A stretch of DNA of 64,000 nucleotides from Ancrocorticia sp047501485 (GTDB taxonomy: Bacteria > Actinomycetota > Actinomycetes > Actinomycetales > Actinomycetaceae): assembly GCA_047501485.1 (NCBI GenBank), contig JAZDRN010000002.1, positions 124,001 through 188,000 of the forward strand, given 5' to 3'. The notes beneath the pieces are model-generated. The model worked only from the letters and a program-made list of their open reading frames with translations, searched no databases and was not told the origin of the DNA. Positions 50,589 to 59,614 of this stretch are shown one piece after another. Position 1 is the stretch's first letter. The number at the start of each line of letters is the position of its first letter. The position numbers and the translations under genes were made by a program.

Positions 50589-51434
50589 TCAGCCTCGGTA
50601 CTCCCTCGTGGGTTGGCCCGCCACCTCGGCGCGCATGTGGAAGATTGCACCTGCTCCTGGTACGTCGGCCATCTCCTTCGAGGTGGAGATGAAGACGTCC
50701 TTGCCGTCCGCGCCGCCCAATGTCACAGCGGTGACACCGGGACAGGGAAGCTTCCACTCGCCAAGGATCTCCGCCTTGGGAGAGTAGAGCCGCACAACGC
50801 CCAGACGGTTCAGGGCCGTCCACACATTGCCTTCGCTGTCCACCGTGAGCCCGTCGGGACTGATGCCCTCGCCCACGAAGTAGAAGACTCGCCGGTCCGT
50901 CAGTTCTCCGTCGACGACATCGAAGACATCGGTGCCGCGAGTGGCGGTGTCGTTGTAGTACGCCTTGGTCCCATCCGCTGTGAACTCGATGCCGTTGGAG
51001 GTGGTCACGTGGGGAAGGATGATCTTGGCGTGGCCGTCGGCATCGATCCGGTACAGCTTGCCGGCGCCCGGTGTCTTGTCATAGGGCATGGATCCGGCGT
51101 AGAGCCGTCCCTGCGGGTCGACCCCGCCCTCGTTCATGCGCACGTTGGTGTCCGCCCACATCTCGGGCTGCAGCACCGGCGTGTCGAACGGGGAGTCGGC
51201 AAGGGCAAGACCACGTTCGACACCCACCACATAACCGCCACCGGCGCGAGGGCGAACGAAGGCGGCGATGGACGAACCGGTGGCCAGGCGCGTGACCTCG
51301 CCGGAAGCGGAGAGAGTCAGCAGGTCACCGGCCAGCATGTCCACCCAGCGCAGACCGCCCCAGGATTCATGCCAAACGGGGCCTTCACCGTGGAAGGCAA
51401 TGGAATCTGTAATCTGTTCAGGAAGCATCATCAA
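50589..51434 (-). CDS. SMP-30/gluconolactonase-like beta-propeller hydrolase
   Basis: 281 aa six-bladed propeller of the SMP-30/LRE family. Metal-binding residues are visible: Glu in FHGEGPVWHE, Asn in TTSNGIEF, and Asp in GISPDGLTVD. These enzymes usually hydrolyse aldonolactones. It overlaps the lutC end by 17 bp and precedes the P-loop kinase, which places a lactonase inside a lactate-oxidation operon. Several ATGs lie at the start (51434, 51431, 51428). Confidence 0.88.
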   Translation of the reverse strand: MMMLPEQITDSIAFHGEGPVWHESWGGLRWVDMLAGDLLTLSASGEVTRLATGSSIAAFVRPRAGGGYVVGVERGLALADSPFDTPVLQPEMWADTNVRMNEGGVDPQGRLYAGSMPYDKTPGAGKLYRIDADGHAKIILPHVTTSNGIEFTADGTKAYYNDTATRGTDVFDVVDGELTDRRVFYFVGEGISPDGLTVDSEGNVWTALNRLGVVRLYSPKAEILGEWKLPCPGVTAVTLGGADGKDVFISTSKEMADVPGAGAIFHMRAEVAGQPTREYRG

Positions 51435-52041
51435 CGATGATAACCCGTAAAGTGCGTGGGCCGTGCACGCCGTCTACACGGATGAGTTCGATATCCGAGG
51501 TTGCCGAGGGCCCCGCGATCCAGGTGGTGGCCCTGGTGGGGTGTTTGCCCAGGATCGCAACGGCCTCGGGAACGGTGGCCACGATCTGGCTCGCGCGCAG
51601 CACGATGACATGGGTGTCGGGAACCAGTGTGATGGCGCGGCGGCCCTGGTCCGGTTCGCCGTCTAGCATGATGGTGCCGGACAGTGAGACCGCTACCCGC
51701 GCGGCGGTGACGACGGCGTCCGTACGATCCAGTTCCTCCTTGGTCAGGTGGGGTTCGTCCACGCGCATCTGCCGCCCGTCGGCTACGGCCCGCTGCCAGG
51801 CGTCGGGCAAACCGGGTGGGACCACCACGGATACGACATCGGAGAGCGCCGCCGCAAGTGCCGCGGGGATATCCTCCTCGCGCGCATGGGTCACGGTGGC
51901 CGTGTAGTCGATGAGGGCCTCCTCCATATCCGTGACGATGTCGCGACCTTCTCCGGCACGGAAGTACTCGCGTGGGATCGGGGGAGCAGCGATGGCTCCG
52001 GCCTTGGCGATACGGGCAAGAATCTCCTGCTTGGCGCTCAT
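51418..52041 (-). CDS. lutC: Lactate utilization protein C (LUD domain)
   Basis: 207 aa LUD-domain protein, third subunit of the LutABC L-lactate oxidising complex. Features include the C-terminal IAGPSATSDIELIRVDGVHGPR signature (shown in two parts: AGPSATSDIEL and RVDGVHGPR). ATG 52041 overlaps the lutB stop (ATGA). Length is normal for LutC/YkgG. Confidence 0.93.
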   Translation of the reverse strand: MSAKQEILARIAKAGAIAAPPIPREYFRAGEGRDIVTDMEEALIDYTATVTHAREEDIPAALAAALSDVVSVVVPPGLPDAWQRAVADGRQMRVDEPHLTKEELDRTDAVVTAARVAVSLSGTIMLDGEPDQGRRAITLVPDTHVIVLRASQIVATVPEAVAILGKHPTRATTWIAGPSATSDIELIRVDGVHGPRTLRVIIVDDAS

Positions 52042-53627
52042 CGCTTTCCTTCCTGAGAGGACGTGTGCTCATGCCCGTCCGCGCCTTCGCGTTCGTCCCA
52101 CCATTGGCGGAAGGTCTGGGCCGGGGGAGCGGGAACGTCGCGGACAAAAGTCCAATTCTTGGCCATGGGCAGTGGGATATGCCCGATCTTACGGCTGGGC
52201 CCTCCGAAGACGCGGGCCGGGGGGACTAGTTTCTCCGCCATCGCCATCCCCTTGCCGGAGGACATGACCTTGCTGGCCCCCTTCATGCCGATGTCCCAGA
52301 TGCTCGGCACCCCACCGCGATTGGCTTCCGTGTAGCGGTGGCGAAGGTGAACCAGAATGGTGGGAATATCGATCTTGACGGGACAGGCGTCGTAGCACGC
52401 GCCGCATAGGGACGAGGCGAAGGGGAGAGTGGAGGCCGGATCGTGATGATCGAATGCCCCGATCAGTTGCGGGGTCAGGATGGCGCCGATCGGTCCGGGA
52501 TAGACGGAGTTGTAGGCGTGGCCTCCCACGTGCTGGTAGACGGGGCAGATGTTCATGCAGGCCCCGCAACGAATGCACTTGAGTGCTTCGCGGCCAACCG
52601 GGTCGGCGAGAACGTCGGTGCGCCCGTTGTCCAGCAGGATGAGATGGAACTCCTGCGGTCCGTCCCCTTCGGTCACGCCCGTCCAGAAGGAGGTGTAGGG
52701 GTTCATCCGCTCGCCGGTCGCCGAACGGGGCAGGAGCTGGCTGAACACCTCGATGTCCTCGTAGGAGGGGACCAGCTTCTCGATCCCCATGATGGTGATG
52801 AGGGTCTCCGGAAGGGTGAGGCACATGCGGCCATTGCCCTCGGACTCGTAGACAGCGAGGGTTCCGGATTCGGCGACTCCGAGGTTCGCCCCCGAGATGG
52901 CGACCTTGGCGGAGAGGAACTTCTTGCGCAGGTGTGCGCGGGCTGCCATCGCGAGCTCGCGCGGTTCATTGCTCATATTGTCGGGGGCGTCGCCCATCCG
53001 TGCCTCGAAGATGGCCTTCACCTCCGCACGGTTACGATGCAGGGCGGGCACGACGATGTGCGAGGGCATGTCGTCGGACAACTGCACGATCATCTCGGCT
53101 AGATCGGTCTCCCACGCCTGGATTCCGCGTTCCGCCATGTACTCGTTGAAGTTGATCTCCTGGGTGGCCATGGACTTGACCTTGACCACCTCGTCTACGC
53201 CCTTGGCCTTGATGAGTGAAAAGGCGATCTCGTTGGCCTCTTGAGCGTCGCGTGCCCAGTGCACGATGCCGCCGCGCGCCTTGACGTTCGCCTCGAACTC
53301 CTCCAGGAGTTCCGGCAGGCGGGCCGTCACGTTGCGCTTGATGGCCGAGGCGGATTCCCGTAGTGCCTCCCAATCGGGCATCTCCTCGACGCGGGTATTG
53401 CGCTTGCCACGGATCTTGCGAGTCGCGTATCCGAGGTTGCGGCGCATCTGCGTGTTCTGAAGGGTCTCGCGTGCGCCGTCGGGGAAGGATTGCCCCCAGC
53501 GCAGTGGGTCCTCGGGTGCCGGGTGGCCTGGGTACCAGCCGAGTTCCGCCGCTTCCTCATCCTTTTCCGACCACGATGTCGGGTTGAGGTTGAGCTTGGT
53601 GGCCAACTTGTTTACTGTTTCGATCAC
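52038..53627 (-). CDS. lutB: Lactate utilization protein B (Fe-S, LUD domain)
   Basis: 529 aa, a little longer than the usual ~470-490. The LUD domain covers about residues 90-330, followed by two 4Fe-4S clusters (CIRCGACMNICPVY and CGACYDACPVKIDIP). It is the central electron-transfer subunit of LutABC. It follows lutA by 1 bp and overlaps lutC. No missing cluster cysteines seen. Confidence 0.95.
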   Translation of the reverse strand: MIETVNKLATKLNLNPTSWSEKDEEAAELGWYPGHPAPEDPLRWGQSFPDGARETLQNTQMRRNLGYATRKIRGKRNTRVEEMPDWEALRESASAIKRNVTARLPELLEEFEANVKARGGIVHWARDAQEANEIAFSLIKAKGVDEVVKVKSMATQEINFNEYMAERGIQAWETDLAEMIVQLSDDMPSHIVVPALHRNRAEVKAIFEARMGDAPDNMSNEPRELAMAARAHLRKKFLSAKVAISGANLGVAESGTLAVYESEGNGRMCLTLPETLITIMGIEKLVPSYEDIEVFSQLLPRSATGERMNPYTSFWTGVTEGDGPQEFHLILLDNGRTDVLADPVGREALKCIRCGACMNICPVYQHVGGHAYNSVYPGPIGAILTPQLIGAFDHHDPASTLPFASSLCGACYDACPVKIDIPTILVHLRHRYTEANRGGVPSIWDIGMKGASKVMSSGKGMAMAEKLVPPARVFGGPSRKIGHIPLPMAKNWTFVRDVPAPPAQTFRQWWDEREGADGHEHTSSQEGKR

Positions 53628-53628
53628 G

Positions 53629-54417
53629 TCAGACTCCTAGCTTGGTCGTTGTGGCGGGCGCGGCCCATGGTTCGTTCTCGGTGCCGGCGAGTATCTCCGC
53701 CAGGTGCATCGAGCGAATTCCGGAGCGGATGCGCGAGAGCCCGCCCCCGATACTCATGAGACAGGAATAATCGCCCGAGACGAGGACCTCGGCTCCGGTG
53801 GAGATGATGTTGGCCATCTTGTCCGAGAGCATGGAGGCGGAGGTCTCCGGATTCTTCAGGGAGAATGTCCCACCGAACCCGCAGCACACATCGGCTTCCG
53901 GAAGCGGGATGTAGTCCAATCCGTCGACGTTGTTCAGCAGCCGGATCGGGGTGTCCCCGACCCGCGCGATGCGCAGCGAATGACAGGTGGTGTGGTAAGT
54001 GACGCGGTGTGGAAAATATGCGCCGACGTCCTCGAGCCCCAGAACGTTGACCAGAAGCTCTGAGAGGTCGTATGTCTTCTTCGACAGTGCCTTGGCCTTG
54101 GATGCCAGAGCGGCTTCGCCCTGATCCGTGGCAACCAGTGCGGCCTGGTGCCGCAACGAGCCCGTGCACGACGCCGAGGGTACGACGACGGCGTCCCACT
54201 CGCCGTCCAGTACCGGTTCAAACGTCCTGACGTGATTGCGGATGAGGGGCATTGACTCGGGGTAGTAGCCGGTGTTGATGTGCATCTGGCCGCAGCACCC
54301 CTGATCGGTAGGGAAGACTACTTCGTGCCCGAGTCTTTCGAGGAGGTGCACGGTTGCCTGGGATGCCTGCGGAAACATGGCATCCGAAATACAGGTGGCA
54401 AACAGGGCAATTTTCAT
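53629..54417 (-). CDS. lutA: Lactate utilization protein A (CCG-domain Fe-S protein)
   Basis: 262 aa with two CCG cysteine-rich modules: DQGCCGQMHINTGY with PSASCTGSL, and YHTTCHSLR with DVCCGFGGTFS, which bind a 4Fe-4S cluster of the heterodisulfide-reductase type. Start ATG 54417 has an AAGGAAAC site. It lies 12 bp after the lctP stop and 1 bp before lutB. The three Lut proteins together oxidise L-lactate to pyruvate. Confidence 0.95.
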   Translation of the reverse strand: MKIALFATCISDAMFPQASQATVHLLERLGHEVVFPTDQGCCGQMHINTGYYPESMPLIRNHVRTFEPVLDGEWDAVVVPSASCTGSLRHQAALVATDQGEAALASKAKALSKKTYDLSELLVNVLGLEDVGAYFPHRVTYHTTCHSLRIARVGDTPIRLLNNVDGLDYIPLPEADVCCGFGGTFSLKNPETSASMLSDKMANIISTGAEVLVSGDYSCLMSIGGGLSRIRSGIRSMHLAEILAGTENEPWAAPATTTKLGV

Positions 54418-54429
54418 AGTGTTTCCTTC

Positions 54430-56109
54430 CTAGGAGACGATCATGAATCCGAGGATTCCTCGGGAGGCGAGGAAGACGATAATGCCCAAGAGAGCGACAA
54501 GTCCGAGGGAGAACGGCAGGGCTTTCCGAAGAATCACGGGTTCCGAGCCGGGCGATTTCACGGAGGAAGCTGCGATGGCGAGGTTCTGTGGGCTGATAAT
54601 CTTGCCGATTCCTCCGCCAATCTCGTTAGCGGCCAGAAGGAGTTGGGGGGATAGGTGAGCGTTCTGTGCCGCTACTGCTTGGAGGTTGGCGAAGAGTGCG
54701 GCCGCGGATGTCGCTGAGCCGGTTACCGCGGTCCCAATCCAGCCGAGCACGGGTGCCAGGAGCGCGAAGAAGGAACCGGTGGCGGCGAGCCAGGTACCGA
54801 TGGCAACTGTCTGGCCGGAGAAGTTCATGACATATGCCAGGGACATGATCGCACAGATCGTGAGGATAGTAACCCGAAGACTGTAGACCGTGGTGGCGAG
54901 GGTGCGTAGGCCGCGAACAAAGCTGAAAGGAAACTGCCCCTGCGAGGAGATTCTGCCGTAGATGAAAGAGACGATAAGCCCTGTGATGAGCAGCATCGTA
55001 CCCGGCGAGGAGAGCCATTGGAGATTGAATATGGTGGCCGTGGAGACAATGACTTCGCCGTCGCTCCCCATGGAACCAAGGTTGCCATGGAGCCCGGGCC
55101 ATGCGATGGCAAGGTCCGTTGAGGCCAGCCAACCGGGTAGATCGAACCCAAACGTCCAAAGCTTTGCCAATCCGAGAATGACGACGACGAGCCAGTACGG
55201 TAACAGTCCTAGGACAATACGCGATGTGGTGAGTTTGCCGTTCGCTGTAGCTGGGGAATGCTGGTCCGTGGGAGTGGTGGGGCGCCAGAACTGGAGCAGA
55301 AGTACCAGGGCGATGAGAGAGAGGAGCGAAGCGAAGACTGCTGTCAAGGGGTACGGCAGGTAATTGGCGCCGACGAAGTGTCCGAGGGCCATGCCGGCTC
55401 CCGCGGCAAAAGCTGCGGGCCAGACCTCTTTGACACCGCGTTTGCCGTCGATGATAGCGAGCAGGATGAAGGGTATCCAGAATATGAGGAATGGGGTGAT
55501 TCTCCCCATCGTCTGTGCCACCAGTGTGGGTTCAACGCCTCCGAGTTGGCCGGCGGTGGTTACCGGGATGGACATGGCGCCGAAACCGACGTTGAGACCG
55601 TTTCCCACCATGGTGGCGATTGCGGCCTTGAGCGGTGGCAGGCCGATCGCCAGCATCATGGCGCAGGCGATGGCTACGGGTGCGCCGAAACCCGCCAGGC
55701 CTTCCAGGAGCCCACAGAAGGAGAATCCGATGAGCAGTGCCTGGATGCGGCGGTCACCCTTACCCACCGCAGAGAAAACTGCGCGTACATCTTCCGAACG
55801 TCCCGAGGCTTCGGTGAGATTGTAGAGCCAGACCGCCATAAGGACGATAAACAAGATGGGAAACAGCCCGAAGGCTGCACCCTGTGTTGCCGAGAGTAGC
55901 GCCAGGGATACGGGCATATTGAAAGCGATGATCGCAAGAAGCAGCGCGGCCGCCAGTGAAATGAGGGCGCACCAGTGGGTGGCGAGCCGAAAGACTCCAA
56001 GCAGGACGAAGAAGAGCAGCAGCGGCAAAAGTGACAGTAAGGCGGTGAGGACCAGGCTGGAACCCACCGTCGTACTAGATGGTACGAATGGGGCGGCGTA
56101 AGCGACCAT
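54430..56109 (-). CDS. lctP: L-lactate permease
   Basis: 559 aa from ATG 56109 (TTG 56184 would add 25 residues that do not look like the family start). About 12-14 transmembrane helices. LctP/LldP signatures are FCGLLEGLAGFGAPVAI, GSATSAAALFANLQ and EIGGGIGKIISPQNLAIA. Imports L-lactate (and often glycolate) with protons. First gene of a six-gene operon with lutABC, which uses the imported substrate. Confidence 0.95.
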   Translation of the reverse strand: MVAYAAPFVPSSTTVGSSLVLTALLSLLPLLLFFVLLGVFRLATHWCALISLAAALLLAIIAFNMPVSLALLSATQGAAFGLFPILFIVLMAVWLYNLTEASGRSEDVRAVFSAVGKGDRRIQALLIGFSFCGLLEGLAGFGAPVAIACAMMLAIGLPPLKAAIATMVGNGLNVGFGAMSIPVTTAGQLGGVEPTLVAQTMGRITPFLIFWIPFILLAIIDGKRGVKEVWPAAFAAGAGMALGHFVGANYLPYPLTAVFASLLSLIALVLLLQFWRPTTPTDQHSPATANGKLTTSRIVLGLLPYWLVVVILGLAKLWTFGFDLPGWLASTDLAIAWPGLHGNLGSMGSDGEVIVSTATIFNLQWLSSPGTMLLITGLIVSFIYGRISSQGQFPFSFVRGLRTLATTVYSLRVTILTICAIMSLAYVMNFSGQTVAIGTWLAATGSFFALLAPVLGWIGTAVTGSATSAAALFANLQAVAAQNAHLSPQLLLAANEIGGGIGKIISPQNLAIAASSVKSPGSEPVILRKALPFSLGLVALLGIIVFLASRGILGFMIVS

Positions 56110-56411
56110 CAAATATTTCTTTCGACGGGGCCGGTAGGGTGATCGACATACTGTCAGGACATAGGACTTAGGTAATACCTTCAACGACAGGCTACCCCCG
56201 ACACTAGAGTGCCGAGGGTGGGGTCAATATAGACAAAGAAAGAGTTACATAATTAAGTGTTTATTTTGCTCTTGCTTCGCGTGGCTCTATGAACTCCTCT
56301 GTGTCACGAGAACTGCTGTGGGATATCTATGCCTCGGCTTCTCTTGGGTTGGATGTTCTGAGTTGTGTCCGAGACGATGGGGGAAGAACCTCGATGAGCA
56401 AACTGTCTCTC

Positions 56412-56461
56412 GTTGATGAAGGAGGTAGGCAGGGCCATCCCTGCCTACCTCCTTCATCAAC
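56412..56461. terminator. Very long bidirectional-type hairpin between lctP and glpK
   Basis: A 23-bp perfect stem (56412-56434 with 56439-56461) around CCAT. The 56110-56411 stretch upstream of lctP is AT-rich (56215-56275), probably holding the lctP promoter, and shows no gene. Confidence 0.8.
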
Positions 56462-56484
56462 AGTCTGAAAGCTTGAGAAGCTTC

Positions 56485-56519
56485 GGTGCGGTGAGGAACA
56501 AAGAATTCCTCACCGCACC
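56485..56519 (-). terminator. Terminator of glpK
   Basis: A 14-bp perfect stem (56485-56498 with 56506-56519) and a 7-nt loop, about 100 bp after the leftward glpK stop. Confidence 0.75.
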
Positions 56520-56531
56520 TCAGGTACTACC

Positions 56532-56635
56532 GCACGCGTAGCTCACTTCACGTCGTCGGGCGGAACATTAGTTCCTCTGCGACTCCTCAAGCGAGCTATC
56601 GCGTGCGAGCACGCGTAGCTCACTTCACGTCGTCG
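56532..56635. repeat. 27-bp direct repeat covering the glpK stop codon
   Basis: The 27 bp at 56609-56635, holding the last glpK codons and the stop, are repeated exactly at 56532-56558; copy starts are 77 bp apart. Confidence 0.92.
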
Positions 56636-58143
56636 TCAACCCAATCGAGGGTCTTGGTGACGGCCTTCTTCCACATGCGCAGCTGGCGGTCGCGTTCGCC
56701 AGCATCCATATCCGGAGTCCAGCGCTTGGCCTCGTTCCAATTATTGATGACGTCCTGCTCGCCCTCCCAGAAACCGACAGCGATACCGGCGGCGTAGGCC
56801 GCACCGAGTGCGGTGGTCTCCGCAACCTCGGGTAGAACCACCGCGGTATCGAGGATGTCAGCTTGGAACTGCATGAGCAGGTTGTTGGCGGTCATGCCGC
56901 CGTCGACGCGCAGCTCCTCGAGCTTGACGCCCGAATCGGCCTCCATGGCATCCAGCACCTCGCGGGTCTGGAAGGCTGTCGCCTCCAGCGCCGCGCGGGC
57001 GATGTGAGCCTTGGTGTTGTAGCGCGTCATGCCCACGATGGCGCCACGGGCATCGCCGCGCCAGTGCGGGGCGAAAAGGCCGGAGAACGCGGGAACGAAG
57101 TAGACGCCGCCGTTGTCCTCGACGCTGGCGGCAAGCGCCTCGACATCGGGGGAGGTGGGGACGATCTCCAGGTTGTCACGCAGCCACTGGATGAGCGAGC
57201 CGGTTACGGCGATGGAGCCCTCGAGCGCGTACTTGGTCGGCTGGTCGCCGATCTTGTAGCACACGGTGGTGATGAGGCCGTTCTCGGACATCTGCGGCTT
57301 CTCGCCGGTGTTCATGAGCATGAAGCAGCCGGTGCCGTAGGTGTTCTTCGCCATGCCGGGCTGGAAGCAGGCCTGGCCGAAGGTGGCGGCCTGCTGATCG
57401 CCGAGGTCGCCGGCGATCGGAACATCGCCGAGCAGTCCGGCCTCACGACCGTAGCCGTAGATCTCGGAGGAGGACTTGATCTCCGGCAGCAGGGAGACGG
57501 GGATGCCCGCGATCTCGCAGATATCCTCGCGCCACTGCAGCGTCTCCAGATCCATGAGCATGGTGCGGGAGGCATTGGTGACATCGGTGACGTGAACGCC
57601 GCCGTCGACACCGCCCGTCATCTGCCAGATGACCCAGGTGTCCGGGTTGCCGAAGGCGAGCTCGCCGCGCTCGGCACGCTCGCGCACGCCCTCCACGTTC
57701 TCCAGGATCCACATGATCTTGGTGATCGAGGCGTAGGTGGAGAGGGTCTCACCGACGATGGGACGGAAACGATCCGGGCCGCCGTCGGCCGCGAGGCGAT
57801 CAACGATGTCCTGAGAACGGGTGTCCTGCCACACGATGGCGTTATAGACGGGCTCTCCGGTCTTGCGATCCCAGATGATGGTGGTCTCACGCTGGTTGGT
57901 GATGCCAACCGCGACGATATCCTCTTTGTTGGCCTGGGCATTGGCCAAGGCGATACCGACCGTCTGGCGAACGTTGTTCCAGATCTCAACGGGATCGTGC
58001 TCCACCCACCCCGCATGGGGGAAGATCTGCGCATGCTCCAGCTGACCCGACGCGGCATTCTGTCCAGCGTGATTGAACAGGATTGTGCGCGACGATGTGG
58101 TGCCCTGATCGATGGCCAGGACGTACTTGTCTTCAGTCGTCAT
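56620..58143 (-). CDS. glpK: Glycerol kinase
   Basis: 507 aa FGGY-family kinase making sn-glycerol-3-phosphate. Signatures: AIDQGTTSSRTILF (phosphate loop), WQDTRSQDIV, SRTMLMDL, GDLGDQQAATFGQ, and the C-terminal VDGGMTANNLLMQFQAD. Length and all motifs fit GlpK rather than other FGGY kinases. It lies downstream of glpABC but behind a strong hairpin and a 200-bp gap with its own CTACCGGT dyad, so it can be expressed separately. No glpF is in the window. Confidence 0.97.
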   Translation of the reverse strand: MTTEDKYVLAIDQGTTSSRTILFNHAGQNAASGQLEHAQIFPHAGWVEHDPVEIWNNVRQTVGIALANAQANKEDIVAVGITNQRETTIIWDRKTGEPVYNAIVWQDTRSQDIVDRLAADGGPDRFRPIVGETLSTYASITKIMWILENVEGVRERAERGELAFGNPDTWVIWQMTGGVDGGVHVTDVTNASRTMLMDLETLQWREDICEIAGIPVSLLPEIKSSSEIYGYGREAGLLGDVPIAGDLGDQQAATFGQACFQPGMAKNTYGTGCFMLMNTGEKPQMSENGLITTVCYKIGDQPTKYALEGSIAVTGSLIQWLRDNLEIVPTSPDVEALAASVEDNGGVYFVPAFSGLFAPHWRGDARGAIVGMTRYNTKAHIARAALEATAFQTREVLDAMEADSGVKLEELRVDGGMTANNLLMQFQADILDTAVVLPEVAETTALGAAYAAGIAVGFWEGEQDVINNWNEAKRWTPDMDAGERDRQLRMWKKAVTKTLDWVDDDVK

Positions 58144-58169
58144 TGACTGTCCTTTCTGGGGACTATCAA

Positions 58170-58190
58170 CTACCGGTGCTTGACCGGTAG
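58170..58190. promoter_or_regulatory. Short dyad upstream of glpK
   Basis: CTACCGGT (58170-58177) and ACCGGTAG (58183-58190), 5-nt spacer, 27 bp before the glpK ATG. An operator or a leader hairpin. Confidence 0.45.
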
Positions 58191-58298
58191 GTCTCGAGAC
58201 TCCAAGACTGCGGATACAGCCTCGGATTGATGGTGTTTGTCATCAGGCTCAAACGTGGCCCTCGCCACAAGCATACCCGATTACAATCACCGTTAATA

Positions 58299-58333
58299 CC
58301 GCGTGACCCGTACGATCGGCACGGGTCACGCGG
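58299..58333 (-). terminator. Terminator after glpABC
   Basis: A 13-bp perfect stem (58299-58311 with 58321-58333), 9-nt loop, just past the glpC stop at 58343. Confidence 0.75.
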
Positions 58334-58342
58334 AATATTCCT

Positions 58343-59614
58343 TTAGCCGGATACCTTAGCGCCGGCGGGAACTTCGGACATTCCCAAGGCGGCATGAACG
58401 ATCTGGATCGGATGCACGACCTCGGCTCCGGAACCCTTGCGGATCTGCCAGCGGCAGGTCTCCGTATCGCAGGTGGCCAGCTGCGGATTGGTGTCCTTGA
58501 TCATGTCGAAGAGCGGTTGGCCGACCTTCTGCGCGATGTCGTACTTCTCCTTCTTCAGACCGTAGGTGCCCGCGATGCCACAGCATGCCTGGCCGGATTC
58601 GATCACGGTGACACCGGGGATCGCTTCCATGACCTCGATGGCAGGCTTGCCGATTCCCTGCGACTTCACCTGGCATGGCTGGTGGTAGGGGATCGTGGCC
58701 TCGATGCGCTTCAGGTCGTCGACAGGGAACTCGCCATCCTGAATCAACTCGGCGAGGAATTCGGAGGTCTCCACCATGCGGCTGCCCACATCGAGGAGCT
58801 CGGGCTCCTCCAGTCCCATGATCTCGTGCGCCTCGTGGCGCATCATGCCGGCGCAGGAGCCAGATGACGAGATGATCGTCAGATCGCGGCCCGCCGAACG
58901 CAGATCGTCCGCCAGCTTGAGGGCCAGTTTGGTCGCGCCGCCGAACAGGCCGTTGGACTGCTGGGCGAGGCCACAGCACCCCTGCTTGGGGACAAGCACC
59001 TCGTAGCCGAGATGTTCGAGCACCTCGACCGTGGCCTTGGAGGCCTCCACCTCGAAATAGTTGCCGGCGCAGCCGTGGAAGAAGACCACCGGCCCGCGCG
59101 AGGGTACCTTGGGGTTCGGCTTGGAACCTCCCCGCTTCTTGAACCATCCGGCGAAGCTCTGGGTGGTCGCCTTGGGCAAGGGGGCGTCCTCGTGGACACC
59201 GACCACGGCCTGAATGACCTTACGCAGCGGCTTGACTTTCAGGGCGGCATTGGCGACGGGAGCGATCGGGGTCATTGCCATGCCCTCGAGCTCGGTCTGC
59301 GTGATGAGCCTGTCGCGCACCGGAACACCGTGATCGGCCTTCATGACGGCGCGTGCCTGGGCATTGATCTCGGCGATCTTGACACCCTGCGGGCACACCG
59401 TGGTGCAGATCCCACAGCCCGAGCAGTAGTCCAGGCTGTAATCGACGGACTTCCCATCGCGCAGACGCTCGGCCTGCGGACCGACGTACTTGGGGCCGGG
59501 GAACAGCGGGGTCACCGCCGCGACCGGGCACTGTGTCTCGCAGATGGTGCACTTGACGCACTGGTCAAGGCTGGCACGCGCCAGTGAGGCGCGGGCGTGA
59601 TCCAGGGAGCTCAT
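58343..59614 (-). CDS. glpC: Anaerobic glycerol-3-phosphate dehydrogenase, subunit C
   Basis: 423 aa membrane-associated Fe-S subunit. Two 4Fe-4S motifs (CVKCTICETQCP and CSGCGICTTVCP) are followed by two CCG modules (HGCAGNYFE with QGCCGLAQQS, and HQPCQVKSQG with ACCGIAGTYG). Passes electrons from the GlpAB flavoprotein to menaquinone in the membrane. ATG 59614 overlaps the glpB stop (ATGA). Confidence 0.95.
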   Translation of the reverse strand: MSSLDHARASLARASLDQCVKCTICETQCPVAAVTPLFPGPKYVGPQAERLRDGKSVDYSLDYCSGCGICTTVCPQGVKIAEINAQARAVMKADHGVPVRDRLITQTELEGMAMTPIAPVANAALKVKPLRKVIQAVVGVHEDAPLPKATTQSFAGWFKKRGGSKPNPKVPSRGPVVFFHGCAGNYFEVEASKATVEVLEHLGYEVLVPKQGCCGLAQQSNGLFGGATKLALKLADDLRSAGRDLTIISSSGSCAGMMRHEAHEIMGLEEPELLDVGSRMVETSEFLAELIQDGEFPVDDLKRIEATIPYHQPCQVKSQGIGKPAIEVMEAIPGVTVIESGQACCGIAGTYGLKKEKYDIAQKVGQPLFDMIKDTNPQLATCDTETCRWQIRKGSGAEVVHPIQIVHAALGMSEVPAGAKVSG

